Positions 1-6,172 are shown, counted from the first letter of the stretch. The stretch is DNA of 7,760 bases from an uncultured Collinsella sp. (GCA_900764415.1 CAAFOA010000381.1:1-7760); one strand, 5' to 3'. The notes: a model not told the origin generated them from the letters alone. Numbers and translations: made by a program.

Positions 1-20
1 AGACAGTTCATATATTAAAC

Positions 21-76
21 AAGAAAAAAGATATTTGGATCGATGTGAAGACGGTAATCTCACATCGATCCAAATA
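21..76 (-). terminator. Rho-independent terminator of the catabolic operon
   Basis: A perfect 17-bp inverted repeat (32-48 with 60-76) encloses an 11-nt loop. Read on the minus strand, the hairpin is followed at once by a tract with six consecutive T (24-29). It starts only 5 nt after the stop codon of the lyase gene at 82, so it should end the minus-strand operon. The plus-strand side lacks a T-tract, so the terminator looks one-directional. Confidence 0.9.
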
Positions 77-81
77 CAAGT

Positions 82-960
82 CTATGACAGGAGCTGTTCG
101 ATTGTTGCCTTTTGGTCATCGCTGGCCTGTATGGCGGGATCAAAGATCGCGGTCGAGATTGGAAGACCCTTTATATTGACCGCTACCTTGATGGCAGAAA
201 TAAACAGATCGCAGGCGTCGTAGACGGCCATGAGCGACGAGATGCGCTTGGCGCACTCGATGGCGGTCGCGAAGTCGCCTGCCTGGTAGGCGCCGTGCAG
301 CCTCACAAAGAGCTCGGGCTCCACGTTGGTGAGGCCACACAGAACGCCGTTGCCGCCGCTCGCGCGGTTGACCAGGTAGTACTCGTCGAAGCCGGAAAGG
401 ACCGAGAACTCGGGGTTGACCTTGCGGACGGCGCGGATGACCTTGCGCGTGTGACTGATGGTGTCGACCGTGTCCTTGATGCCGCAGATATTCGGATGGG
501 CGGCGGCGAGCCTGGCCACGAGCTCGGGCGACAGGTCGGTGCCGGTGCGCGCCGGAAAGTTGTATAGCACGACGGGCAGGTTGGTGGTGTCTGCGATGCC
601 ACCAAAGTACTTTTCGGCAGCGTCGTCGGTGGGCCCGAAGTAGTACGGCGAGACTGCCAGAACTGCGTCGGCACCGGCCTTCTGGGCATAGCGCGTGAGT
701 TCGAGGACGTTGTCGTAGGTGGTGTCACCCACGCCGACGAAGACCTTCATGCGGCCGGCGACCCGCTCGACGGCAAAGTCGATTACCGACTTCTTGTCCT
801 CGAGGCTCACGCTGTAGAACTCGCCGATGCTGCCAAACAGCAGCACGCCGTTGATGCCCGCGTCGGCCAGGTGGTCCAGGTGCCTGCCCCACAGCTCGTA
901 ATCGATCTTTCCATCATCGTCGGTGATGGTGATGGAGGGGCAGAAGACTCCCTCAAACAT
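82..960 (-). CDS. DapA/KDG-aldolase family lyase (class I, Schiff-base)
   Basis: A 292-aa protein, the normal length for the dihydrodipicolinate synthase/N-acetylneuraminate lyase superfamily of cytosolic TIM barrels. Visible landmarks are the carboxylate-binding loop GSIGEF (residues 43-48), SPYYF (104-108), the catalytic tyrosine Y133 in YNFPARTG with R138, and the Schiff-base lysine K162 in GIKD. It should form a lysine imine with pyruvate or a 2-keto acid. The GSxGEF loop resembles the 2-keto-3-deoxy-sugar-acid aldolases more than true DapA, which has GTTGE. As the last gene of an operon with a UxaA-type dehydratase, retro-aldol cleavage of a 2-keto-3-deoxy acid to pyruvate plus an aldehyde is the most likely job (inference). 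It is unlikely to be the lysine-biosynthesis enzyme. Ile45 replaces the usual second Thr/Gly of the loop. The ribosome site before the ATG is weak (GCGAG), and the gap to the upstream gene is 57 bp. Confidence 0.88.
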   Translation of the reverse strand: MFEGVFCPSITITDDDGKIDYELWGRHLDHLADAGINGVLLFGSIGEFYSVSLEDKKSVIDFAVERVAGRMKVFVGVGDTTYDNVLELTRYAQKAGADAVLAVSPYYFGPTDDAAEKYFGGIADTTNLPVVLYNFPARTGTDLSPELVARLAAAHPNICGIKDTVDTISHTRKVIRAVRKVNPEFSVLSGFDEYYLVNRASGGNGVLCGLTNVEPELFVRLHGAYQAGDFATAIECAKRISSLMAVYDACDLFISAIKVAVNIKGLPISTAIFDPAIQASDDQKATIEQLLS

Positions 961-1017
961 GTGTCACTCGCTTTCCGGGGTCACACCCCCACGAATCCCT
1001 GCACTGCCGAGAAGGAC

Positions 1018-1929
1018 CTAGAGGTAGTAGGCCTTGACGGCGTTATCGTAGAAGACACCCTGCTTCTCGGCGTCGGTGAAGACGTCGGAGTCCTCGATGA
1101 AGCTATAGAGGTCCTTGTAGTCGAACTTGGTGAGGACACAGGGGGAGTCGGTGCCCCAGATGATCTTGTCGGCGCCCAGGACGTCCTTCGCCATCGCGAT
1201 GTACTCGAGCGCGGTGGGATACGGGTAGGCCTCGGGAGCGACGTTCCAGGGCAGCGCGGAGAGATCGACCCAGACGTTATCGTGGGCGAGGTACGGAAGC
1301 GCGCACTTGAGGACGTCGCCGTCCTCAAGGGACGGGGCGAGCAGGTGGCAGACGACAATGTGCAGGCCGGGGTACTTCTTGGCCAGGCGATATACGGCCT
1401 CGGGCTGGCAGCTGGACTGGTTGGGGCTGCCGATGTCGAGCACCAGAGTGGCGTCCTCGACCTGGGCGATCCTGTCGATGAGGACCGTCATCTCGGGGCC
1501 GTCGACCGCGAAATCGCGGTGGTAGCCGGAAAGGCCGCCGCCCACAGAGACCTCGAACTTGAAGACGTGGGCGTGCAGATCGTTGATGAAGTGCTCGAGG
1601 ATCTGCTGGGCGCAGCGGCAGAAGGGGTCGAGCATCACCGCGGCTTTGAAGCGGTCAGGGTACTTCTCGGCGCATTCCATGGCGTACTCGTTCTGCAGGC
1701 CGTACAGGACGCCCTGCAGCAGGATGGCCTTCTCGACGTCGTTTTCGTCCATGACGTCCATGAAGGTCTCAACGAGGTACTCCTTGTCTCCCTTGCCCTC
1801 GGGGATGATACGGAACTCTTCGCCGGTGGCCCAGCGACAGTTGCCGTTGCCTAGGGGGCGCAGCTCTCCGGCCTTGCCCATGGAGCCGATGTGGTCAAAG
1901 ACGTGGGCGTGTGCGTCGATCTTCTTCAT
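1018..1929 (-). CDS. Amidohydrolase-2 family metal-dependent hydrolase (putative lactonase)
   Basis: A 303-aa cytosolic TIM-barrel hydrolase of the amidohydrolase superfamily (COG2159/PF04909-like). Metal ligands and catalytic residues are where expected: DAHAH at the N terminus (H7, H9), a histidine at the end of a strand in VVCHLLA (H195), and WGTDSP with D261 near the C terminus. The C-terminal DNAVKAYYL matches the family's usual NA-x-x-L ending. Family members hydrolyse lactones (sugar-acid lactones, 2-pyrone-4,6-dicarboxylate) or decarboxylate small acids. Beside a sugar-acid dehydratase and aldolase, opening a lactone to the free acid is a reasonable guess, but decarboxylation or deacylation cannot be excluded. 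The start is supported by AAGGAG at 1936-1941, 6 nt before ATG. A 131-bp spacer with small hairpins separates it from the upstream permease gene. Confidence 0.85.
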   Translation of the reverse strand: MKKIDAHAHVFDHIGSMGKAGELRPLGNGNCRWATGEEFRIIPEGKGDKEYLVETFMDVMDENDVEKAILLQGVLYGLQNEYAMECAEKYPDRFKAAVMLDPFCRCAQQILEHFINDLHAHVFKFEVSVGGGLSGYHRDFAVDGPEMTVLIDRIAQVEDATLVLDIGSPNQSSCQPEAVYRLAKKYPGLHIVVCHLLAPSLEDGDVLKCALPYLAHDNVWVDLSALPWNVAPEAYPYPTALEYIAMAKDVLGADKIIWGTDSPCVLTKFDYKDLYSFIEDSDVFTDAEKQGVFYDNAVKAYYL

Positions 1930-1995
1930 TTTTTTCTCCTTACGTCAAACAATGTCTAATGGATATATGGTCAGTGACGGATACGCTTTGCTGCC

Positions 1996-2033
1996 AGGTG
2001 GGCACCACCTCCGGTCGAACCCGCAGGCGCGGG
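1996..2033 (-). other. Two short hairpins in the permease-amidohydrolase spacer
   Basis: The 131-bp gap between the EIIC stop (2061) and the amidohydrolase start (1929) holds two compact inverted repeats. One is AGGTGG/CCACCT with a 3-nt loop (1996-2010); the other is CCCGC/GCGGG with a 4-nt loop (2020-2033). Neither has a T-tract on the minus strand, so they are not standard terminators. They could stabilise or punctuate the polycistronic mRNA and set different levels for the permease and the hydrolase. No promoter is obvious between them and the next start. Confidence 0.45.
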
Positions 2034-2060
2034 ACATAGAGTGGCCTTGCAATCCGGACG

Positions 2061-3194
2061 CTAGGCGGACTGCTCCTCGGCCTCCATCTCTTCCTCGGTC
2101 ACGTCGTCGATCGGGACGAAGAGCGTGAACAGGAAGGCGAGGCCAAAGGCGAGCGCCAGCGAGATGCAGAAGGGAACGAACGCGCGGCTCATGAAGACGG
2201 GCAGCGTGGTGAGCGCGGGCAAAGCGAAGGCGGTGCCGGCGCAACCGAACAGGCCTGCCACGGCGGAGCCAATGCCGCCGGCGACGCATGCGCAGACCAT
2301 GGGCTTCTTGAGGCGCAGGTTCACGCCGTACATCGCGGGCTCGGTGATGCCCAGCAGCGTGGTGAGCGAGGCGGAGATCGCCTGGGAGCGGAACTTCTTG
2401 TTCTTAGTCTTGAGGGCGACGGCGAGCGCGGCACCGCCCTGGGCGAAGATCGCGCCGCCGAACAGGGCCATGATGGTGTCGAAGCCGTAGACCGCGACGT
2501 TGTTCATGGCAATGGGGAACAGGGCCCAGTGCAGGCCGAGGATGACGAGGAACGGCTGGAACGCGCCGATCAGCGCGCCGGCGACGAGCGGCGAGAGGTT
2601 GTAGACGGCCTCGTAGCCCTGCGCGAGCCAACCGCCCACGATGGTGCCGAGGGGGCCGAAGACGGCCAGGGTGAGCGGGACGATAACGATGATCGTGATA
2701 GGCGGCGTGAACAGGCCGCGGAAGGTCTCGGGGATGATCTTGTAGCAGGCCTTCTGGACCCAGCTCGCGCAGTAGATGGCAAGAAGGATGGGGATGACGG
2801 AGCTGGAGTACGTCGCCTTCGAGAGCTCGAGGCCAAACAGGTAGACGGGCGCGTCCGCCGCCATGATGGTGGTGATGGACGGATACACCAGGATGCAGCC
2901 GAGAAGGACGGCGGTCACCGTGTCAACATCGAAGCGCTTTGACGAGGTGTAAGCAAGAAACACCGGGATGAAGTAGAACAGCGAGTCGGCCATCGCGTTG
3001 AGGATCGCATACGTGGTCGAGTCGTCGGTGACCATGCCCGAGACCTGCAGAAGCGTCAGGATGCCCTTGAGGATGCCGACGGAGACGAGCAGGTTGATGA
3101 TCGGGAGGAAGAACGAAGACAGCAGGTCGATGACCGCGTTGACGCCGCGTTGGAACGCGTTGGGCGTCTTTTCTGGGGCTTGCGTGGTTGTCAC
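2061..3194 (-). CDS. PTS EIIC permease, glucose/beta-glucoside (BglF-like) family, stand-alone
   Basis: A 377-aa polytopic membrane protein with roughly ten hydrophobic segments between residues 22 and 362 and an acidic cytoplasmic tail (EEEMEAEEQ). Family marks are YSSSVIPILLAIY (129-141), GLHWALFPI (220-228) and the near-universal GITEPAMYGVNLRLKKP (282-298) with the substrate-site glutamate E285. These place it with the EIIC domains of the beta-glucoside/trehalose/sucrose group of the Glc superfamily. Unlike BglF-type transporters, there is no EIIB domain (no phosphorylatable cysteine module at the N terminus) and no EIIA domain. Neither is encoded elsewhere in the window, so it must borrow EIIB/EIIA from another locus or work differently. 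GTG is the start, supported by AAGGAG 7 nt upstream; the gap to the upstream dehydratase is 39 bp, so the two are co-transcribed. The substrate is unknown. Confidence 0.9.
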   Translation of the reverse strand: MTTTQAPEKTPNAFQRGVNAVIDLLSSFFLPIINLLVSVGILKGILTLLQVSGMVTDDSTTYAILNAMADSLFYFIPVFLAYTSSKRFDVDTVTAVLLGCILVYPSITTIMAADAPVYLFGLELSKATYSSSVIPILLAIYCASWVQKACYKIIPETFRGLFTPPITIIVIVPLTLAVFGPLGTIVGGWLAQGYEAVYNLSPLVAGALIGAFQPFLVILGLHWALFPIAMNNVAVYGFDTIMALFGGAIFAQGGAALAVALKTKNKKFRSQAISASLTTLLGITEPAMYGVNLRLKKPMVCACVAGGIGSAVAGLFGCAGTAFALPALTTLPVFMSRAFVPFCISLALAFGLAFLFTLFVPIDDVTEEEMEAEEQSA

Positions 3195-3233
3195 GGTTTC
3201 TCTCCTTTCTGAAGCGTCCTGTCAGACGCTGGC

Positions 3234-4760
3234 CTACATATAGTTGCAGATGTGCGGAAGGGCGGTCTCGGTATAGCCAAGGGCCTCGGCGCAGACCTTG
3301 CGGCCGTTGCAGACGGCGATGATGTCGTCGAGCATCCTGTCGCGCATCTCCTCCATGGACTCGGGGCCGTAGATCGTCGGGCTCGCGTCGAGGTCGGTGT
3401 TATCCCTCATGGCCTCGTAGGTGCGCTTGTTGGCAGTCAGGCGATACACGGGCGCGATGGCGTTTCCGGTAGGGGTGCCAAGACCGGTCGAGAAGACCAC
3501 GAGCTGGCAGCCGCCGGCGATGATGCCGCCCACGCTGGAGGGGTCGTTGCCGGGGGTGTCCATCACGACGAGGCCCTCGTGCGGATTGAGCTGCGCCGCG
3601 TACGGATAGACGGCGTTGAGGGGGCTGTGGCCTCCCTTGTGCACGCAGCCGAGAGACTTCTCCTCGAGGGTCGTGAGTCCGCCAGCCATATTTCCAGGGC
3701 TGGGGTTGCCCTCTCGCATCTCGGCGCCAAACATCTGGACGTACTTCTCGTAGTCGTAGACGATCTTGAGGATGTCGTCCGAAACCTGCTTGTCCTTCGC
3801 GCGGCGGGCGAGGATGTGTTCGGCGCCAAAGAGCTCGGGCGTCTCGCACAGCACGGAGGTGGCACCATGGTTGACGAGCCAGTCGGAGACCTCGCCGATC
3901 AGCGGATTGGAGCCAAGGCCGCTCGAGGGGTCGGAGCCGCCGCAGTTGGTGCCGAAGATGAGCTCGGAGATGTCAGTGGGCTCGCGGACGCACTGGTCCG
4001 CCTCGGCGACCATCTTGCGGGCAAGGCGCGTACCCTCCTCGATCGCCCTGATGGAGCCGCCGACCTTTTGGATGACCAGGGTCTCGACGGGCTTGTTGGT
4101 GCGCTCGCGAATCGCATCGACCACGATGTCGTTCTGGCAGCCCTCGCAGCCCAAGGAGACGCAAACGACGCCATAGATGTTCGGGTTCGCAGCGTAGCCT
4201 GCCAAGGCAGCAATAGTCACCTTCTGGTCGCAGTCGACCTGCGAACAGCCATTCTGGTTGTGGAAGGAGACGCAGCCCTCAACCGCGTTCGCGATCCTCT
4301 CCGTGGTGTCGGAGGCGCAGATGCTCGTGGGAAGGATCAGGACGTGGTTGCGGATGCCGACACGACCGTCCGGGCGACGGTAGCCCATGAAGGTGCGCGT
4401 GCCCTCCGCGGACGAGGAGGTCTTGGAGGCGACGGAGTCGGTGTCGGTGACGACGGAGTCCTTCAGGTCGTCGGAGCTGGCGCAGTTGTGCGTATGAACA
4501 TGCTGTCCGCGCTTGATGTCCGTGGTGGCCACACCGATGAACTCGCCATACTTGACGATCTTCTCACCCTTGGGGATGTCCACGAGGGCAATCTTGTGGA
4601 ACAGCGGGATGTCGTCGGTCACGGTAACGCTCGCCAGCGTGCCGTCCGGCATGGGATAGCGGGCCTCGGCGCCCGCCTCCAGTTGGTAGGTGGCGACGGC
4701 GACGTTGTCCCTCTGATCGATGACAACGGCGTTTTGGCCTTGGCTTACAGCGTCTGACAT
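3234..4760 (-). CDS. UxaA/GarD-family altronate/galactarate-type dehydratase
   Basis: A 508-aa, full-length member of the UxaA (altronate dehydratase) family, cytosolic iron-dependent enzymes that remove water from a hexonate or related sugar acid to give a 2-keto-3-deoxy acid. An N-terminal SAF domain spans about residues 10-92 and ends in the typical HVHTHN. A Ser/Thr/Asp-rich linker (about 95-121) joins it to the catalytic part, which opens with GYRRPDGRVGIRN (126-138). Further family blocks are GCEGCQND (204-211), NCGGSD (272-277), GNMAGGLTTLEEKSLGC (356-372) and GLGTPTGNAIAPV (426-438). Conserved His/Cys positions such as H167, C172, C205 and C273 are candidates for the metal site. Start ATG has a good ribosome site (GGGAGG, 4765-4770). 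It is the first gene of the operon, just downstream of the palindromic operator. The C terminus (HICNYM) differs from classic UxaA, so the exact substrate should not be assumed to be altronate. Confidence 0.9.
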   Translation of the reverse strand: MSDAVSQGQNAVVIDQRDNVAVATYQLEAGAEARYPMPDGTLASVTVTDDIPLFHKIALVDIPKGEKIVKYGEFIGVATTDIKRGQHVHTHNCASSDDLKDSVVTDTDSVASKTSSSAEGTRTFMGYRRPDGRVGIRNHVLILPTSICASDTTERIANAVEGCVSFHNQNGCSQVDCDQKVTIAALAGYAANPNIYGVVCVSLGCEGCQNDIVVDAIRERTNKPVETLVIQKVGGSIRAIEEGTRLARKMVAEADQCVREPTDISELIFGTNCGGSDPSSGLGSNPLIGEVSDWLVNHGATSVLCETPELFGAEHILARRAKDKQVSDDILKIVYDYEKYVQMFGAEMREGNPSPGNMAGGLTTLEEKSLGCVHKGGHSPLNAVYPYAAQLNPHEGLVVMDTPGNDPSSVGGIIAGGCQLVVFSTGLGTPTGNAIAPVYRLTANKRTYEAMRDNTDLDASPTIYGPESMEEMRDRMLDDIIAVCNGRKVCAEALGYTETALPHICNYM

Positions 4761-4781
4761 GTTTCCTCCCTATGTCCATTT

Positions 4782-4811
4782 GAATAACGTTCGTATTTAC
4801 GAACGTTATTC
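4782..4811. promoter_or_regulatory. Perfect 30-bp palindromic operator
   Basis: The left arm GAATAACGTTCGTA (4782-4795) and right arm TACGAACGTTATTC (4798-4811) are exact reverse complements around a 2-bp TT centre. It lies 21 bp before the dehydratase start and overlaps the likely transcription start of the minus-strand operon, the classic position for a repressor. An extra half-site follows: CGTTAT at 4804-4809 recurs at 4811-4816. The divergent IclR-type regulator at 4960 is the natural binder, since IclR proteins bind as dimers of dimers to palindromes of this size. That pairing is inference. Confidence 0.8.
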
Positions 4812-4840
4812 GTTATACGGAACAATATATATGAAATGCT
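4812..4840 (-). promoter_or_regulatory. Candidate promoter of the catabolic operon
   Basis: On the minus strand, TATAAC (4812-4817) fits a -10 box. With a 17-bp spacer, the -35 position would be AGCATT (4835-4840), a poor match. An alternative -10 is TATATT at 4824-4829. With the first choice, transcription would start near 4805, inside the palindrome, leaving a leader of about 45 nt. The A/T-rich stretch here contrasts with the GC-rich genes on its left. Confidence 0.4.
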
Positions 4841-4891
4841 GAAGATCTCACACGGTCCCGCCGCGAATGGTTTTGGTTGGCCGGTGAACGG

Positions 4892-4918
4892 TTGCTTGAA
4901 GGGGCATGCCGCTATACT
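4892..4918 (+). promoter_or_regulatory. Candidate promoter of the IclR-type regulator
   Basis: TATACT (4913-4918) is a good -10 box, 41 nt before the regulator's ATG. The only -35-like sequence is TTGCTT (4892-4897) with a short 15-bp spacer, so the -35 is uncertain. The palindrome at 4782-4811 is about 80 bp further upstream, too far to block this promoter directly. Confidence 0.4.
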
Positions 4919-4959
4919 TACGGGGAAAGTTTGGGCGTTAATGAACAAGGAGAGTTGCC

Positions 4960-5715
4960 ATGTCCTCGCGATATAATCCTGCTGGCCACCGCTCTACCTT
5001 GCGGGTTCTATCAATCTTTGAGGCCCTTTCGGCTACAAAGAGCGGACTTACCATGGCGGAGATATGCCGCATTGTCGGCGCTCCAAAAAGCAGTCTCTTC
5101 TCGATTTTGCACACCATGGCCGATTCAGATTACGTTAGTTATGACGAGACTACCGGTAGGTATTCGATTGGGCTTAAGACGTATCTGCTGGGCAAGGCAT
5201 TCGATCGTGAGAGTGGGGGATTGCCCTCTTTTGAGACAGCCATGCGAAAGGTTGTCGCATCGTGCGGAGAGACCTGTCAGCTCGGTGTGCTCGACCACGG
5301 TCGTGTCCTCTATATTTCGCGCGTTGATTCCCCCCAGCACATCCGTCTTTCATCGGAAATCGGTAAGACCCTTCCTGCGCACTGCACGGCGATTGGAAAG
5401 GCGATCCTATCTCGATGGGATGAGGAGTCGGTTCGCTCGCTGCTTCCTTTCCCATTCGAAAAAACGACTGAGCATGCGGTAAAACACATAGATGACCTGA
5501 TGCGGCAGCTCGAGGAGGTCCGAAGGTGTGGTTTTGCATATGATCATCAGGAGATGGCAGAAGGGGTTGAGTGCATCGCCGTTCCCATAGAAAAAGGCGG
5601 GCGTCTCTATGGTTTAAGCGTTTCGGTCCCTGCGTATCGTTTTGATACTGAGGTGCAAAACGGGGTAGAACACGCGCTTTCTGATGCAAGGGACCAGTTG
5701 GAGCGCGTTTCGTAG
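4960..5715 (+). CDS. IclR-family transcriptional regulator
   Basis: A 251-aa DNA-binding regulator of standard IclR length. Residues about 12-62 form the winged helix-turn-helix (STLRVLSIFEAL, then LTMAEICRIVGAPKSSLFSILHTM, wing to YSIG at about 70). Residues about 78-250 form the effector-binding domain, with the signature GKTLPAHCTAIGKAILS (135-151) and the C-terminal block YDHQEMAEGVECIAVPI (194-210) typical of the family's ligand pocket. IclR proteins often control sugar-acid and aromatic-acid catabolism and usually act on a neighbouring operon. Here the gene diverges from the dehydratase operon across a 199-bp gap holding a perfect palindrome, so it probably regulates that operon in response to a substrate or 2-keto-3-deoxy intermediate, as KdgR does (inference). 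Start ATG follows AAGGAG (4947-4952) by 7 nt. The coding sequence looks less GC-biased at third codon positions than the operon. No clear terminator follows it. Confidence 0.93.
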   Translation: MSSRYNPAGHRSTLRVLSIFEALSATKSGLTMAEICRIVGAPKSSLFSILHTMADSDYVSYDETTGRYSIGLKTYLLGKAFDRESGGLPSFETAMRKVVASCGETCQLGVLDHGRVLYISRVDSPQHIRLSSEIGKTLPAHCTAIGKAILSRWDEESVRSLLPFPFEKTTEHAVKHIDDLMRQLEEVRRCGFAYDHQEMAEGVECIAVPIEKGGRLYGLSVSVPAYRFDTEVQNGVEHALSDARDQLERVS

Positions 5716-5773
5716 GCTTTTGTGCCGCAGTGCGCGGTGCGCGATTGCATAGTGATAAAACGCCGCATTCATA

Positions 5774-5802
5774 TTGCCCCCTTGAAATGCTCGGTATATA
5801 CT
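5774..5802 (+). promoter_or_regulatory. Promoter of tRNA-Gly
   Basis: The -35 TTGCCC (5774-5779) and -10 TATACT (5797-5802) are separated by exactly 17 bp. This places the transcription start near 5809, about 27 nt before the mature tRNA. It gives the tRNA its own promoter, independent of the regulator gene upstream. Confidence 0.65.
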
Positions 5803-5835
5803 ATCCAAGCATTTAATTTATCCCAATGCGCAATT

Positions 5836-5910
5836 GCGGGCATCGCCAAGTGGTAAGGCATCAGCTTCCCAAGCTGACACTCGCGGGTTCGAGTCCCGTT
5901 GCCCGCTCCA
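5836..5910 (+). tRNA. tRNA-Gly (anticodon CCC)
   Basis: A full cloverleaf can be drawn by eye. The acceptor GCGGGCA (5836-5842) pairs with TGCCCGC (5900-5906). The D stem is GCC/GGC, the anticodon stem is TCAGC/GCTGA with loop TTCCCAA (anticodon CCC), and the T arm is GCGGG-TTCGAGT-CCCGT. The discriminator is T5907 and CCA is encoded (5908-5910). It decodes GGG glycine codons. It has its own promoter and terminator. Its last 18 nt recur twice downstream. Confidence 0.97.
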
Positions 5911-5917
5911 AAAAAGT

Positions 5918-5952
5918 AAAAGCACGACACCGTTCCGGTGCCGTGCTTTTTT
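5918..5952 (+). terminator. Rho-independent terminator of tRNA-Gly
   Basis: A 15-bp stem (5918-5932 with 5936-5950) has one A/C mismatch and a 3-nt loop. It begins 8 nt after the tRNA CCA and ends in a run of six T (5947-5952). Confidence 0.92.
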
Positions 5953-5963
5953 CAATAAAGTGC

Positions 5964-5979
5964 CGGGACTCGAACCCGC
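5964..5979 (-). repeat. Inverted copy of the tRNA-Gly T arm
   Basis: CGGGACTCGAACCCGC is the exact reverse complement of tRNA positions 5883-5898 (the T stem and loop). The two copies flank the terminator. It may be a remnant of a tRNA or integrated element lying in the opposite direction. In a read-through transcript it could pair with the tRNA T arm. Confidence 0.75.
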
Positions 5980-5997
5980 CAGGGTGCGAGCGTTAAA

Positions 5998-6014
5998 TAA
6001 ACGCGAAGCGTTTA
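5998..6014. other. Hairpin with GCGAAGC core
   Basis: TAAACGC and GCGTTTA form a 7-bp stem closed by a GAA triloop. The centre, GCGAAGC, is the motif known from DNA-structure work as an exceptionally stable mini-hairpin. The same centre appears in both copies of the 61-bp repeat downstream with different flanking stems. Confidence 0.6.
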
Positions 6015-6028
6015 AAGCGAGCAGGCAA

Positions 6029-6046
6029 GGTCGCCGATAGGCGACC
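6029..6046. other. Perfect 7-bp hairpin with GATA loop
   Basis: GGTCGCC (6029-6035) and GGCGACC (6040-6046) pair perfectly across a GATA tetraloop. Its right arm runs into the start of the first 61-bp repeat copy. It has no T-tract and is not a terminator. Confidence 0.6.
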
Positions 6047-6102
6047 GCAGCCGGTGCGGATTTGCGAAGCAAATACGCAGACGTCCCGTTGCCCGCTCCA
6101 TC
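6042..6102 (+). repeat. 61-bp repeat, copy 1, carrying tRNA-Gly 3' end
   Basis: This segment recurs 131 bp downstream (6173-6233) with a single difference (A6079 versus G6210). It starts with the CCGCAGCCGG block and continues with a GAA-loop hairpin (GCGGATTTGC 6056-6065 with GCAAATACGC 6069-6078, one mismatch). It ends with GTCCCGTTGCCCGCTCCA (6083-6100), identical to the last 18 nt of the tRNA-Gly gene (5893-5910). It has no coding character: translated copies fall in different frames because 131 is not a multiple of three. Origin as an integration scar or a degenerate partial tRNA duplication is inference. Confidence 0.9.
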
Positions 6103-6172
6103 AGCCAAGGGGGATGCTGGGACACTCGGCTCGATCTGGTCTCCTTCGGCGGTTTCGTGGACCGGGGCATGC

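Noticed and set aside
82..960. Annotation as dapA (4-hydroxy-tetrahydrodipicolinate synthase)
   Set aside because: The loop is GSIGEF rather than GTTGE, and the operon context is sugar-acid breakdown, not lysine or cell-wall synthesis.
871..1854. 327-aa open frame on the plus strand over the amidohydrolase
   Set aside because: Same GC-rich antisense effect; composition is biased and no family motifs are seen.
3252..4757. 501-aa open frame on the plus strand opposite the dehydratase
   Set aside because: It is an antisense shadow of a GC-rich gene. Its translation is low-complexity (D/G/V/A/L rich), there is no ribosome site, and the opposite strand encodes a clear UxaA-family protein.
5716..5760. 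Possible terminator after the IclR gene (GC-rich GTGCGCGGTGCGC stretch)
   Set aside because: I could not draw a convincing stem followed by a T-tract.
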